From assembly GCF_014649395.1 (NCBI RefSeq), contig NZ_BMSY01000003.1, positions 372,001-436,000 of the forward strand: a stretch of DNA of 64,000 bases. Direction: 5' to 3'. The notes beneath the pieces were generated by a model. It worked only from the letters and a program-made list of their open reading frames with translations. It did no database searches and was not told where the DNA came from. Below are positions 49,774-61,778 of this stretch, in pieces. Position 1 is the stretch's first letter; each line of letters starts with the position of its first letter. A program made the translations under genes and the position numbers. Origin of the DNA: Streptomyces aureoverticillatus. Its GTDB lineage: Bacteria > Actinomycetota > Actinomycetes > Streptomycetales > Streptomycetaceae.

Positions 49774-51582
49774 ATGCATCGGTACAGGTCGCACACGTGC
49801 GGTGAGCTCCGCGCCTCTGACGTCGGCACCGACGTCCGGCTCAGCGGATGGCTGCACAATCGGCGCGACCTGGGCGGCATCCTCTTCATCGATCTGCGCG
49901 ACCACCACGGCATCACCCAGCTCGTGGCCCGCCCCGGCACCGCCGCCGCCGAGACCCTGGACAAGCTGTCCAAGGAGACGGTCGTCCGCGTCGACGGCAA
50001 GGTCGTCTCCCGCGGCGCGGAGAACGTGAACCCGGAGCTGCCCACCGGCGAGGTCGAGATCGAGGCCACCGAGGTCGAGGTGCTCGGCGCGGCCGGACCG
50101 CTGCCCTTCACGGTGAACGCGGACGACGGCGTGAACGAGGAGCGCCGCCTGGAGTATCGCTTCCTGGACCTGCGCCGCGAGCGCATGCACCGCAACATCA
50201 TGCTGCGCAGCGCCGTGATCGCCTCGATCCGCTCGAAGATGGTGGCCCTCGGCTTCAACGAGATGGCGACGCCGATCCTGACCGCGACGTCCCCCGAGGG
50301 CGCGCGCGACTTCGTCGTCCCGTCCCGCCTGAACCCCGGCAAGTTCTACGCCCTGCCGCAGGCGCCGCAGCAGTTCAAGCAGCTCCTGATGATCTCCGGC
50401 TTCGACCGGTACTTCCAGATCGCGCCCTGCTTCCGCGACGAGGACGCCCGCGCCGACCGCTCGCCGGGCGAGTTCTACCAGCTCGACGTCGAGATGAGCT
50501 TCGTCGAGCAGGAGGACGTCTTCCGGCCCATCGAGAAGCTGATGACGGAGCTGTTCACGGAGTTCGGCAACGGCCGCGAGGTCACGTCGCCGTTCCCGCG
50601 CATCCCGTTCCGCGAGTCGATGCTGAAGTACGGCAACGACAAGCCCGACCTGCGCGCCAAGCTCGAACTCGTCGACATCACCGACGTGTTCGCCGACTCG
50701 GAGTTCAAGGCGTTCGCGGGCAAGCACGTGCGCGCGCTGCCGGTGCCGGACACCGCGTCGCAGTCCCGCAAGTTCTTCGACGGCCTCGGTGAGTACGCCG
50801 TCGAGCACGGCGCGAAGGGCCTGGCCTGGGTGCGGGTCGCCGAGGACGGCTCGCTGACCGGCCCGATCGCCAAGTTCCTGACGGAGGCGAACGTGGAGGA
50901 GCTCACCAAGCGCCTCTCCCTCGCCCCCGGCCACGCCGTCTTCTTCGGCGCCGGCGACTTCGACGAGGTCTCGAAGATCATGGGCGCGGTCCGCGTCGAG
51001 GCCGCCAAGCGCGCGGGCCACTTCGAGGAGAACGTCTTCCGCTTCTGCTGGATCGTCGACTTCCCGATGTACGAGAAGGACGAGGAGACCGGCAGGATCG
51101 ACTTCTCCCACAACCCGTTCTCCATGCCCCAGGGCGGCATGAAGGACCTGGAGGAGAAGGACCCGCTGGACATCCTCGCCTGGCAGTACGACATCGTCTG
51201 CAACGGCATCGAGCTGTCCTCCGGCGCCATCCGCAACCACGAGCCCGAGGTCATGCTGAAGGCCTTCGAGATCGCGGGCTACGAGGCGGAGACCGTCGAG
51301 CGGGAGTTCGCGGGCATGCTGCGCGCCTTCCGCCTCGGCGCCCCGCCGCACGGCGGCATCGCCCCGGGCGTCGACCGCATCGTGATGCTGCTCGCCGACG
51401 AGCCGAACATCCGCGAGACGATCGCCTTCCCGCTCAACGGCAACGCCCAGGACCTGATGATGGGCGCCCCGAGCGTGCTGGAGGAGGCCCGCCTCAGGGA
51501 GCTGAACATCGCCCTCCGCAAGCCGGCCGCCACGGCCACCGCCAAGGCGGCCTCCGGCCAGGGTGAGCAGGACGCCAAGTAG
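49774..51582 (+). CDS. aspS: aspartyl-tRNA synthetase (bacterial type)
   Basis: 602-residue class II synthetase charging tRNA-Asp. An N-terminal OB-fold opens with [18 protein letters not shown]. Motif 2 includes [20 protein letters not shown], and motif 3 is [16 protein letters not shown]. The GAD insertion domain typical of bacterial enzymes lies between. Length is normal. A perfect 16-bp hairpin follows the gene. Confidence 0.97.
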   Translation: MHRYRSHTCGELRASDVGTDVRLSGWLHNRRDLGGILFIDLRDHHGITQLVARPGTAAAETLDKLSKETVVRVDGKVVSRGAENVNPELPTGEVEIEATEVEVLGAAGPLPFTVNADDGVNEERRLEYRFLDLRRERMHRNIMLRSAVIASIRSKMVALGFNEMATPILTATSPEGARDFVVPSRLNPGKFYALPQAPQQFKQLLMISGFDRYFQIAPCFRDEDARADRSPGEFYQLDVEMSFVEQEDVFRPIEKLMTELFTEFGNGREVTSPFPRIPFRESMLKYGNDKPDLRAKLELVDITDVFADSEFKAFAGKHVRALPVPDTASQSRKFFDGLGEYAVEHGAKGLAWVRVAEDGSLTGPIAKFLTEANVEELTKRLSLAPGHAVFFGAGDFDEVSKIMGAVRVEAAKRAGHFEENVFRFCWIVDFPMYEKDEETGRIDFSHNPFSMPQGGMKDLEEKDPLDILAWQYDIVCNGIELSSGAIRNHEPEVMLKAFEIAGYEAETVEREFAGMLRAFRLGAPPHGGIAPGVDRIVMLLADEPNIRETIAFPLNGNAQDLMMGAPSVLEEARLRELNIALRKPAATATAKAASGQGEQDAK

Positions 51583-51622
51583 TCCTCGTACGGCAGCTGC
51601 GGCGGCTGCCGCCAGTCACGGC

Positions 51623-51658
51623 AGAGGGGCCCGGAACCGTGTGGTTCCGGGCCCCTCT
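51623..51658. terminator. aspS terminator
   Basis: A perfect 16-bp stem, left arm AGAGGGGCCCGGAACC, with loop GTGT, lies 40 bases after aspS. The hairpin at 62458-62487 shares its GGGCCCGGAACC arm. Confidence 0.88.
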
Positions 51659-51682
51659 GGGTTGTCGCCGGGCGGGAGAGCC

Positions 51683-51778
51683 ATGAAGCTGACCTTCCAG
51701 TGCACCCGTACCGCAGAGCGAGTGGAGTCCCCCATGGCCGTCGGTCAGCCCTCCGAGGGCGCGGAGGCCGGACGATGA
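51683..51778 (+). CDS. possible short upstream ORF (31 residues)
   Basis: ATG 51683 follows GGGAG at a plausible distance and opens MKLTFQCTRTAERVESP. The frame runs to a TGA that overlaps the ATG of the AlkZ-like gene (ATGA). It may be a coupled leader peptide or chance. Its second half is made of a degraded interspersed repeat. No homology is recognised. Confidence 0.25.
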   Translation: MKLTFQCTRTAERVESPMAVGQPSEGAEAGR

Positions 51779-52959
51779 CCGCCCGGCGTGCCGCCGTCGG
51801 CGACGCCGAGCGGCGGGCCCGGCTCGGCGCCCGGCAGCTGCTGGCCCCCGGTACCCGCGCCGACCGGATCGAGGACGTCGCCGAGGCCCTGGTCGGCCTG
51901 CACGCCACCGACCCCGCGACCGTGTACCTGTCCGCCGCGGCCCGGCTCGCGAAGCCGTCCGTCGCGGAGGTGGAACGGGGGCTCTACGACGACCTGACGG
52001 TCACGCGGATGCTGTGCATGCGGCGCACCATGTTCGTGGTGCCGACGCCGCTCGCGCCCCTCGTGCACGCCTCCACCGCGCGGGCCGTGGCCGCCAAGGA
52101 GCGCGCGGGCTGTCTGGCGTTCGTCGCCCAGCTGGGCTGGGACGAGCGCCGGTACGCCGCCGTGGAGCGGGCCGCGCTCGCCGCGCTGGCCGACCGGGGC
52201 ACGGCGGGCGCCGTCGAACTCGCCCGCGACGTGCCGGAGTTGGGGGAGAAGGTGCTCGTCAGCCCCGGCAAGTCGTATGCGGCGTGGCAGACCGCGGGCT
52301 CACGGATGCTGCGGGTGCTCGCGGCCGAGGGGCGGATCCGGCGGGCCCGGCCGCGCGGCGCGTGGACGTCCGGCCAGTTCCGGTGGACCCTCGCGCCCGA
52401 GCCCCCGGCGCACGACGCGGACCCGCTCGCCGCCAAGGCCGCCCTCGCCCGCCGCTATCTGTACGCCTTCGGCCCGGTCACCGTCGACGACCTGAAGTGG
52501 TGGACCGGCTGGACGCTCACGGACGCGCGCAAGGCGCTGGCCGCGACGGATGCGCGGGACGTGGACCTGGACGACGGCGCCACCGGCTACCTCGCGCCCG
52601 GCGACGAGGAGCCCGTGCCCACCCCCGCGCCCTGGGTGGCCCTGCTGCCCGGCCTCGACCCCACCTCCATGGGCCGCCGCCACCGCGGCTTCCACCTCGA
52701 CCCGGCGCACGTGCCCGCCCTCTTCGACCGCAACGGCAACATCGGCCCCACCGTGTGGGCCGACGGCCGGATCGTCGGCGCGTGGGCGCAGCGCGCGGAC
52801 GGCGAGGTGGTGTTCCGGCTCCTGGAGGATGTGGGTGCGGGGGCGCGTACGGCGGTGGCGGAGCGGGCCGCGGAACTCGGGGCGTGGCTCGGGCCGGTGC
52901 GGGTCACCCCCGCGTACCGGACGCCGCTGGAGCGGGAGTTGGCGGGCCCCAAGCGCTGA
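51775..52959 (+). CDS. winged-helix DNA-binding protein, AlkZ/YcaQ-like
   Basis: 394-residue protein of the winged helix DNA-binding family that includes DNA glycosylases AlkZ and YcaQ. Typical text: LARQLL-like opening, VGLHATDPATVYLSAAARL, then LTVTRMLCMRRTMFVVP and APWVALLPGLDPTSMGRR. Members excise alkylated or crosslinked bases, but many Streptomyces paralogs are untested. ATG 51775 is favoured over the upstream in-frame sequence, which lies in repeat DNA. Confidence 0.82.
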   Translation: MTARRAAVGDAERRARLGARQLLAPGTRADRIEDVAEALVGLHATDPATVYLSAAARLAKPSVAEVERGLYDDLTVTRMLCMRRTMFVVPTPLAPLVHASTARAVAAKERAGCLAFVAQLGWDERRYAAVERAALAALADRGTAGAVELARDVPELGEKVLVSPGKSYAAWQTAGSRMLRVLAAEGRIRRARPRGAWTSGQFRWTLAPEPPAHDADPLAAKAALARRYLYAFGPVTVDDLKWWTGWTLTDARKALAATDARDVDLDDGATGYLAPGDEEPVPTPAPWVALLPGLDPTSMGRRHRGFHLDPAHVPALFDRNGNIGPTVWADGRIVGAWAQRADGEVVFRLLEDVGAGARTAVAERAAELGAWLGPVRVTPAYRTPLERELAGPKR

Positions 52960-53101
52960 AGCGGGTCCGTCGCGCGCGCAAGTCTGTCTCGGATTTTCCG
53001 CTGTCATCCTCAAGTCGCTCCACTACCCTGACGGTTCATCACGCGCACAGCACGTGTGTACGCAGCGCACAGGTGCGGAACGGCGACACATCGGGGGGCC
53101 G

Positions 53102-55414
<2,313 letters not shown>

Positions 55415-55490
55415 GGCGGGTCCGACAGGACCCCTCGGACACGCCCTGAGCGCGACGACCGGTGGATTCTGCCCAGGAGGGGGCGTTGCG

Positions 55491-57077
55491 GTGCTGAACT
55501 GGCTGTACAACCATCTGTGGGCCACGCGCCTGAAGAAGGCCGTGACGGTCCTGGTCGTCGTGGCCGTGGCCACGGCGGCGGGCATCATCGTCCCCCGGAA
55601 CGTGGGCGGCCCCGACACCTGCGCCGACGGCGTGGAGAAGCACGACGGCGAGTGCATCGGCGTCAACGGCTCCGGTTACGACTTCGGCACCTCGGCCATC
55701 GGCCAGGTCAGCGACGCGATCGCCGAGGAGAACCGGCGCGTCGAGGGCCAGCCGCACATCACGGTCGCGCTGATGCTCCCGCTGCAGCCCGACTCGGACG
55801 CCGAGCGCGAGCAGTTGCGCAGCGACATACAGGGCGCGTATCTCGGGCAGTACCGCGCGAACCGCGACGAGGAGAAGCCGCTGATCCGCCTGGTGCTCGC
55901 CAACCCCGGCCGGAACTACGGCCAGCAGCGGCGGGTCGTCGACGCGCTGGCGAAGCTCGCGGACTCCCCGAAGCACAACCTGCGCGCGGTCACGGGCTTC
56001 AACCTGAGCCTGCGCGACACCGTCGACGCCGTGGACCGGCTCACCAACGAGCTGAACATCCCCGTCCTGATCAGCCGTGCCAGCGCCGACGAACTCGCCA
56101 ACGCCGAGGGCCGTACGGCCACGCCGCGCTTCAAGGGCCTGGCCCGGGTGATCCCCACCAACCGGCAGCAGGCCGAGGCGCTCGCCGCGTTCCACGGCGG
56201 GCTGCCCGACGAGGAGACCGTCCTGGTCAAGGACACCCGCCCCGACGACATCTACGTCGACTCGCTGGCGCGGGCGTTCAGCCGGGACGAGAAGGGGCCG
56301 CCCGGCGCCAAGGACCAGGAGTTCACCTCTCCCTCGATCAACGATCCGGGTGAGACGGGCAACGACTTCAACCTCATCGGCCACAACATCTGCCGGTCCC
56401 CGGCGAAGGTCGTCTACTTCGCCGGACGCCCCGTCCACCTGCGGCTGTTCGCGATCAAACTGGCGGAGGTGTCGTGCCACGGGAAGCGGTACAAGATCGT
56501 GAGCGGGTCGGGGGCGGCGACGCTCGACCGGTACATGAGCGACGCCGACTGGAAGACACTCCAGGGCGACGCCGGGGCCAAGAAGGCCGCGGTCACCGTG
56601 CAGTACACGGCGCCCGCCCACCCCTCGGCCTGGTCACGGGAGCTGGGCAGGGAGAAGGGGCGCCCCGCGTATCTGACCGAGCCGCAGGAGGAACTGGCGG
56701 AGCTGCGCGGGCTCGTCGACCGGCAGGGCGCCGGGGACATCGGGACGGTCGAGCTGGACGACTCCCGCACGATGCTGGTGCACGACGGGATGCGCACCAT
56801 CGCGAAGGCCGTGTTCTTGGCGAACGCGCAGACGCCCGGCGTGGTGCCGCCGCGTGAGCGGGTGTCCGCGCAGTGGCCGCGCCTGGAGTCCGCGCACCGG
56901 GTGCGCGGAACCAGTGGGTGGGTGTGCCTCACCAACGCGGGCAACCCCTACGACAAGCCGGTGGCCGTCGTCGAGCTGGACCCGCGCACCCAGCGCCTCA
57001 GGTTCGCGGGGCTCGGGTGGCCGGAAAGGGGCCGTCCCCAGCCGAAGGACTGCGTGGTCCCCAGCGGGACGGGGTGA
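55491..57077 (+). CDS. membrane-anchored type I periplasmic binding-like protein
   Basis: 528 residues. One N-terminal helix (about 17-36; AVTVLVVVAVATAAGIIVP) has no lipobox. An outward domain follows with two Cys (DTCADGV, GECIGVN) and a branched-chain amino acid binding-like fold (ITVALMLPLQPDSDAE, VTGFNLSLRDTVDAVDRL, VVYFAGRPVHLRLF). No permease or ABC ATPase is nearby, so it is likely a sensor rather than part of an importer. GTG 55491 follows CAGGAGGGGG. It is probably co-transcribed with the P-loop ATPase. Confidence 0.78.
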   Translation: MLNWLYNHLWATRLKKAVTVLVVVAVATAAGIIVPRNVGGPDTCADGVEKHDGECIGVNGSGYDFGTSAIGQVSDAIAEENRRVEGQPHITVALMLPLQPDSDAEREQLRSDIQGAYLGQYRANRDEEKPLIRLVLANPGRNYGQQRRVVDALAKLADSPKHNLRAVTGFNLSLRDTVDAVDRLTNELNIPVLISRASADELANAEGRTATPRFKGLARVIPTNRQQAEALAAFHGGLPDEETVLVKDTRPDDIYVDSLARAFSRDEKGPPGAKDQEFTSPSINDPGETGNDFNLIGHNICRSPAKVVYFAGRPVHLRLFAIKLAEVSCHGKRYKIVSGSGAATLDRYMSDADWKTLQGDAGAKKAAVTVQYTAPAHPSAWSRELGREKGRPAYLTEPQEELAELRGLVDRQGAGDIGTVELDDSRTMLVHDGMRTIAKAVFLANAQTPGVVPPRERVSAQWPRLESAHRVRGTSGWVCLTNAGNPYDKPVAVVELDPRTQRLRFAGLGWPERGRPQPKDCVVPSGTG

Positions 57078-57092
57078 AGCGGAACGAGCTGG

Positions 57093-57287
57093 TCAGGCGG
57101 CGCGGTTCGGGGTGCTGTGGGCCTCGGCCTCGGCCGCTGCCCACTCGGTCACCAGGCGTTGGTACTCACGCCGTTGGTCGGTGCTCAGCCGCCCGCCGCA
57201 GCGCAGCCACAGCGCACGGATCTCCTCATTCACCTCGTCGGCGGTGCGCGCCGACCGCCGGCTCTCGGAAGCGGGATTCGTGGCCAT
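57093..57287 (-). CDS. small conserved hypothetical protein
   Basis: 64 residues, basic N-terminus and a helical middle (EVNEEIRALWLRCGGRLSTD) that could be a small DNA- or RNA-associated helix bundle. TACGCT lies seven bases upstream of the ATG, suggesting a leaderless mRNA. The function is not recognised. It is convergent with the binding-protein gene. Confidence 0.6.
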   Translation of the reverse strand: MATNPASESRRSARTADEVNEEIRALWLRCGGRLSTDQRREYQRLVTEWAAAEAEAHSTPNRAA

Positions 57288-57430
57288 ACTGTGAAGCGTA
57301 CGTGCGCCGGCGTGAAGACGAAGTGAGTCCAGTCACTAAGTGATCAACAGCTCACCGGCACCGTCCAAAACAAGCCACGTTCAAACTGTGTCGCTGCTCA
57401 CAGCGCGCGGTGCCGCCGAGGCGGGGCGGC

Positions 57431-57527
57431 CTCAACCCCGGCTTGAGACTTCGCGGGCACCGGACCCCGCCCGGCCGGGCCGCTCCTGGGCGCAGCTCTC
57501 CGGATCAGCTTCAACGAAAAGCTTGAA
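57431..57527. promoter_or_regulatory. two TCAA-n-TTGA inverted repeats upstream of the DHA2 exporter
   Basis: CTCAACCCCGGCTTGAG (57431-57447) and TTCAACGAAAAGCTTGAA (57510-57527) share a CAA/TTG half-site pattern. The second ends three bases before the ATG. They may be operators for a distant MarR- or TetR-type repressor. Confidence 0.4.
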
Positions 57528-57530
57528 TCC

Positions 57531-59066
57531 ATGAGTGCTGCAGACAACAGAACCACCCGTTGGTGGACGCTGCTCGCCGTGAGCGCGGCCCAGCTCCTCG
57601 TCGTCCTGGACGGGACGATCGTGAACATCGCGCTGCCCTCCGCACAGGGCGCGCTCGGCATGTCCGACGCGAGCCGCCAGTGGGCGATCACCGCCTACGC
57701 GCTGGCGTTCGGCGGCCTGCTGCTCGTCGGCGGCCGGGTCAGCGGGGCGCTCGGCCACCGCCGGGCGTTCGTCGTCGGCCTGGTCGGCTTCGCCGCCGCG
57801 TCGGCGCTGGGCGGGGCGGCGGCGAACCCCGGGATGCTGTTCGGGGCCCGTGCCCTGCAAGGGGTGTTCGCCGCGCTGCTCGCGCCCGCCGGGCTGTCCC
57901 TGCTCACCCTCACGTTCACCGAACCGCGCGCCCGCGGCCGGGCGTTCGGGGTGTTCGCGGCCGTCGGCGCGGCCGGTTCGGCGGTGGGCCTGGTGGCGGG
58001 CGGGCTGCTCACGGAGTACGCGAGTTGGCGGTGGTGCCTGTACGTGAACGTGCCGCTGGCGCTGCTCGCGGTGCTCGGGGCGGCGTTCGTGCCCCGGGAC
58101 CGCCCCGCCGAGGCGCATGCGGACGGTCCTGCTGAGGCTCACCAGAAGCGCCCCGCCGAGACCCCGGCCACCCGCGGCGCCCGCCTCGACGTGCCGGGCG
58201 CGCTGCTCAGCGCGGGCGGCTTCGCGGCCGTCGTGTACGCGTTCAGCGAGGCGGAGCCGAAGGGGTGGGGCTCGGCCCGCGTCCTGGCCCTGCTGGCCGT
58301 GGGCGTCGCCCTGCTCGCCGCCTTCGTGGCCGTCGAACTCCGCGCGCCCCGGCCCCTGCTGGCCCCGCGGATCCTCCTGCACCGGGCCCGCGCGGGCGCG
58401 TTCCTCGCGGTGACGCTGCTGTTCGTCGCGGTGTTCGGCTTCTACCTCTTCATGAGCTACTACACCCAGACGGTGCTCGGCTATTCGCCGGTGGAGGCGG
58501 GCCTGACGCTGATCGTCAACGCGTTCGCGGCGCTGGTCGGCGCGACGTTCGTCGCGGGGAAGCTGCACGGCCGGGTGCGCCCGGTGGCCCTGGTCGTACC
58601 GGGTCTCCTCGCGGCGGCCGCCGGCATGCTGATCCTCACCGGCCTGACCCAGGACAGCACGCACGTCTTCTGGCTGTACCTGGTCCCGTCCCTGACCCTC
58701 ACCGGCCTCGGCCTCGGCTGTGTGCTGCCGCCGACGGCGAGCCTGGCGACGGCCGGCATGCGGGGCCACGACATCGGCGCCGCGTCGGCCGCGTACAACG
58801 CGTCCCAGCAGTTGGGGGCCGCCCTCGGCACGGCCCTGCTCAACACGGTCGCGGCGAGCGCGGCGGCGGCGTACGCGGACTCGCACCGCGGCGCGGCCCC
58901 GACCGCGTCCGTGGTGCACGGTTACACGAGCGCGCTCGCGGTGGGCTCCGCGATCCTGCTGGCCGCGGCGGGCGTGGCCTGGGCACTGCTGGGGGCCGGC
59001 GGGCGGCGGCCGGGGCGGGAGCCGTCGGCTCCGGAACACTCGGAGGAGACGGCCCCGCTCCCGTAG
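57531..59066 (+). CDS. MFS drug exporter, DHA2/EmrB-QacA type
   Basis: 511-residue, about 14-helix exporter. It opens with the typical WWTLLAVSAAQLLVVLDGTIVNIALP; motif A is GGRVSGALGHRR and motif C-like GAAGSAVGLVAGG follows. Members pump out hydrophobic drugs or antibiotics with H+. No regulator is adjacent in the same direction. The last 30 residues are Arg/Pro/Glu-rich and cytosolic. Confidence 0.9.
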   Translation: MSAADNRTTRWWTLLAVSAAQLLVVLDGTIVNIALPSAQGALGMSDASRQWAITAYALAFGGLLLVGGRVSGALGHRRAFVVGLVGFAAASALGGAAANPGMLFGARALQGVFAALLAPAGLSLLTLTFTEPRARGRAFGVFAAVGAAGSAVGLVAGGLLTEYASWRWCLYVNVPLALLAVLGAAFVPRDRPAEAHADGPAEAHQKRPAETPATRGARLDVPGALLSAGGFAAVVYAFSEAEPKGWGSARVLALLAVGVALLAAFVAVELRAPRPLLAPRILLHRARAGAFLAVTLLFVAVFGFYLFMSYYTQTVLGYSPVEAGLTLIVNAFAALVGATFVAGKLHGRVRPVALVVPGLLAAAAGMLILTGLTQDSTHVFWLYLVPSLTLTGLGLGCVLPPTASLATAGMRGHDIGAASAAYNASQQLGAALGTALLNTVAASAAAAYADSHRGAAPTASVVHGYTSALAVGSAILLAAAGVAWALLGAGGRRPGREPSAPEHSEETAPLP

Positions 59067-59106
59067 GCGGCGCGGACCGGCCGGGTCGGCCGCGGGCTTC
59101 GCCGCC

Positions 59107-59706
59107 TCAGGCCGCCTCGGCCAGCTCGCACCAGACGAACTTGCCCTCTCCGTCCGGGAGCCGGGAGCCGCCCAGGCGGTACCAGCCCCAGCCGTCGGCG
59201 CAGCCCTTCACCAGGGCGAGACCGCGGCCCGCCTCCCGCAGTACGGTGTCCCGCGCGGGGGGTGCGGGCGGCTGGGGCGGGGTCGGGTCGGCGTCCCACA
59301 CCTCGATGCGCAGGATGCCCTCGGCCCAGGCGAGCCGGAGGGCGGCGGGGCCCTTCGTGTGGGTCACGGCGTTGGCCACCAGCTCGGTCGCGACGAGCTC
59401 CGCCGAATCGGACAGGTGGGGGAGGCCGTGGGCGGCCAGGATCACCCCGAGGGTGCGACGGCAGATCGTGACGGCGCGGAGGTCGTTGGGGATGTGGAGG
59501 GTGTACTGCCAGGGAGTGGGAGCAGATGGGTGTGGGGGGATGGTGTCGTCGCCGGTGTCGGTGCTCTCGGGCATGCGGAACTCCAGTCGGTAGAAGTGGA
59601 GTCGGGGACGTTCGGCGCTCCCTGGGCGGTGGCCTGCCGGCACCGCCGTGGCGGGGCGGTGCGGTGCGCTTCCGACCTGCTGGGGATTGCTGAGGGTGGT
59701 CGACAC
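59107..59706 (-). CDS. RsbW-like ATP-binding protein (HATPase_c_2)
   Basis: 199 residues. The anti-sigma kinase-like domain (about 65-195) has the N-box ELVATELVANAVTHTKG and the glycine-rich REAGRGLALVKGCADGWGW. The first 65 residues are poorly conserved, so ATG 59574 (MPESTD) is a real alternative to GTG 59706. Next to an XRE/DUF397 pair it forms the common Streptomyces trio that controls development or antibiotic output. Confidence 0.85.
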   Translation of the reverse strand: MSTTLSNPQQVGSAPHRPATAVPAGHRPGSAERPRLHFYRLEFRMPESTDTGDDTIPPHPSAPTPWQYTLHIPNDLRAVTICRRTLGVILAAHGLPHLSDSAELVATELVANAVTHTKGPAALRLAWAEGILRIEVWDADPTPPQPPAPPARDTVLREAGRGLALVKGCADGWGWYRLGGSRLPDGEGKFVWCELAEAA

Positions 59707-59817
59707 GTCACTGAAGGTAAGGCATTAATTTCTGCCTCGGCAACACGCTCGCGTAACCTGCACCCGAACGAGGGTCGTCAACGTTCCCTGGATCAAGCTC
59801 TGTTGAGGTAGGTGCGA

Positions 59818-60669
59818 ATGCCGCCGAGGAACCAGCCCACCGCGCGTCAGGTACGCCTCGGTACGGAGCTGCGCAGGCTGCGTGACGCCGCGGGGATGAC
59901 CGCTCGTGAGGTGGCGGAGCTGCTCGGTTCGACCTCGGCCCAGATGAGTCAGATGGAGTCCGGCATCGCCGGGGTCAGCGAGCAGCGGGTGCGCAGCCTC
60001 GCGGCGCACTACGCGTGCGCCGACGCCGAGTTGGTCGACGCGCTGGCCGCGATGGCCACGGAGCGTAGCCGCGGCTGGTGGGAGGAGTACCGGGGCGTGC
60101 TGCCGGCCGCCTTCCTCGACCTCGCGGAGGTGGAGCACCACGCGACGTACATCCAGGAGGTCGGCACCGCACACGTCCCCGGCATCCTGCAGACCGAGGA
60201 GTACGCGCACGCGGTGTTCGCCTACTGGCGCCCGGAGCTGCCGCGGCGGGACCTCGACCTGCGGGTCGAGCACCGCATGCGCCGCCGGAAGGCGCTCATG
60301 CGGGCCGGCGCTGCGCCGTACGTGGCCGTCCTGCACGAGGCCGTCCTGCGCACGCGTGTGGCGGACCGCCGCGTCGCGCGGACCCAACTCGAAGAAGTGC
60401 TGCGCCAGTCGGAGAGCGGCCCCTTCACGATCCGGGTGATCCCCTTCGACGTGGACGGCTTCGCGGGCGCCAGCGCCGCGTTGCTCTACTTCCGGGGCCA
60501 GGTCCCGGCCCTCGACACCGTCCAGCAGGACACGCCCAAGGGCTCCGCCTTACTGGACGCCGCAGCTCAACTCCAGTCGGCCCGCACGCTGGTCCGTAAA
60601 GTGGAATCGGCGTCCCTGGAACCCGCGGAGACGCGCGACTACATCCACCGCCTGGCGAAGGAGCTGTAG
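59818..60669 (+). CDS. XRE family regulator with DUF5753 (Scr1-like), contains a TTA codon
   Basis: 283 residues. The helix-turn-helix is TAREVAELLGSTSAQMSQME (about 29-48). The Scr1/DUF5753 domain has WWEEYRGVLPAAFLDLAEVE and HVPGILQTEEYAHAVF. Codon 245 is TTA (60550-60552), so translation should need the bldA tRNA in Streptomyces. ATG 59818 with GAGGTAGG just upstream is preferred; GTG 59812 is possible. The DUF397 gene follows after 3 bases and is its usual partner. Confidence 0.88.
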   Translation: MPPRNQPTARQVRLGTELRRLRDAAGMTAREVAELLGSTSAQMSQMESGIAGVSEQRVRSLAAHYACADAELVDALAAMATERSRGWWEEYRGVLPAAFLDLAEVEHHATYIQEVGTAHVPGILQTEEYAHAVFAYWRPELPRRDLDLRVEHRMRRRKALMRAGAAPYVAVLHEAVLRTRVADRRVARTQLEEVLRQSESGPFTIRVIPFDVDGFAGASAALLYFRGQVPALDTVQQDTPKGSALLDAAAQLQSARTLVRKVESASLEPAETRDYIHRLAKEL

Positions 60670-60672
60670 AAC

Positions 60673-60867
60673 GTGACCCAGCGGCACCCCTGGCAGAAGT
60701 CGTCCTACTCCAGCGGCTCGGACGGCTCCGCGTGCGTGGAACTGGCAGCCACCGACACCACCTTGCTGCTCCGCGAGAGCGAGGACCCGGCCCGCGTCCT
60801 CACCGTCACCCGGGAAGGACTGGCCGCCCTCCTGCGCTCCCTGGCGGGAGGGCCGGCCGTCCGGTAG
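60673..60867 (+). CDS. DUF397 protein (Scr1-partner type)
   Basis: 64-residue DUF397 protein (WQKSSYSSGSDGSACVELA at the N-terminus). Such small proteins pair with upstream XRE/DUF5753 regulators, probably as antagonists, in a toxin-antitoxin-like or BldB-WhiJ-like arrangement. GTG 60673 lies three bases after the regulator stop. Confidence 0.9.
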   Translation: MTQRHPWQKSSYSSGSDGSACVELAATDTTLLLRESEDPARVLTVTREGLAALLRSLAGGPAVR

Positions 60868-60880
60868 CACGCCACCCCGG

Positions 60881-61750
60881 TCAGGGCTGCTTCTTCATCA
60901 GCTTCAGCACGCTGGAGAAGCTGTCCGCGCCGAAACCGGCGTCGGCGCCCCGGTGGAACGCGTCGAGGACCGCACGTGGGAACGCCGTGTCCACGCCCGC
61001 GTCCGCGTTCGTGTGGACGACGTGTTCCATGCTGGCGACGCCCATCGAGAGGCGGTCGACGTCGCCGCTGTGGTCGCCGGCGTCGATGCGGGCCGCGTAG
61101 AAGTCGATGAACTGCCCCATTCCCGCGAAGTTCTCGGAGACGTACGGGGCGATGTCCGCCGCCGTGAGCCCGTGCGCGTCGGCCAGGGCCACTGCCTGCC
61201 AGTACGAGAGCATCGCCGGCCAGAAGACCACCATGTTGAGCTGGTACATGAGGGCGGCCAGGCCCGGGTCCTCGCCCCGGTAGTCCGTCTTGCCGGTGAT
61301 CACTTCGAGGGCCGCGCGGTGCTTGTCGTACGCGGCACGCGGGCCGCTGTAGAACGTCGACATGTCCGGGCTGCCGATCCCGGGCGGCGGCGACAGGACC
61401 CCGCCGGTGAGGTGCGTGCCGCCCAGCTCCGCCACCCGGCGCGCGGCCGCGCGGGCCTTCTCCGGGGTGTCCGAGCTGAGGTTCACCAGAACCCGGCCCG
61501 CGACCGCCTCCTCCGCGCCCTCGATCACGCCGTACATCGCGTCGTAGTCGATCAGGCTCAGTATCACCAACTCATTCGCCGACAGCGCCTGTTCGGGGGT
61601 GGCGGCCAGCTTGGCGCCGCGCGCCACCAGGGCGTCCGCCCGGGACGCGGTGCGGTTCCAGAGCGTGACCTCGTAGCCGCGGTCCAGATACGCGGCGGCC
61701 ATCGCCTGCCCCATGGGGCCGAGCCCGATGACCGTGACGGAGTGTGACAT
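60881..61750 (-). CDS. NAD(P)-dependent oxidoreductase, imine-reductase-like
   Basis: 289 residues of the beta-hydroxyacid dehydrogenase/imine reductase family. It carries the signature VTVIGLGPMGQAMA with WNRTASRADAL, which is typical of imine reductases. The C-terminal helical dimer domain has MYQLNMVVFWPAMLSYWQAV. The physiological substrate is unknown. It is divergent from a TetR gene, and both are covered by the two 22-bp operators. Confidence 0.87.
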   Translation of the reverse strand: MSHSVTVIGLGPMGQAMAAAYLDRGYEVTLWNRTASRADALVARGAKLAATPEQALSANELVILSLIDYDAMYGVIEGAEEAVAGRVLVNLSSDTPEKARAAARRVAELGGTHLTGGVLSPPPGIGSPDMSTFYSGPRAAYDKHRAALEVITGKTDYRGEDPGLAALMYQLNMVVFWPAMLSYWQAVALADAHGLTAADIAPYVSENFAGMGQFIDFYAARIDAGDHSGDVDRLSMGVASMEHVVHTNADAGVDTAFPRAVLDAFHRGADAGFGADSFSSVLKLMKKQP

Positions 61751-61778
61751 GAGTGCCTCCAGTGCGTACGTATCGTCA

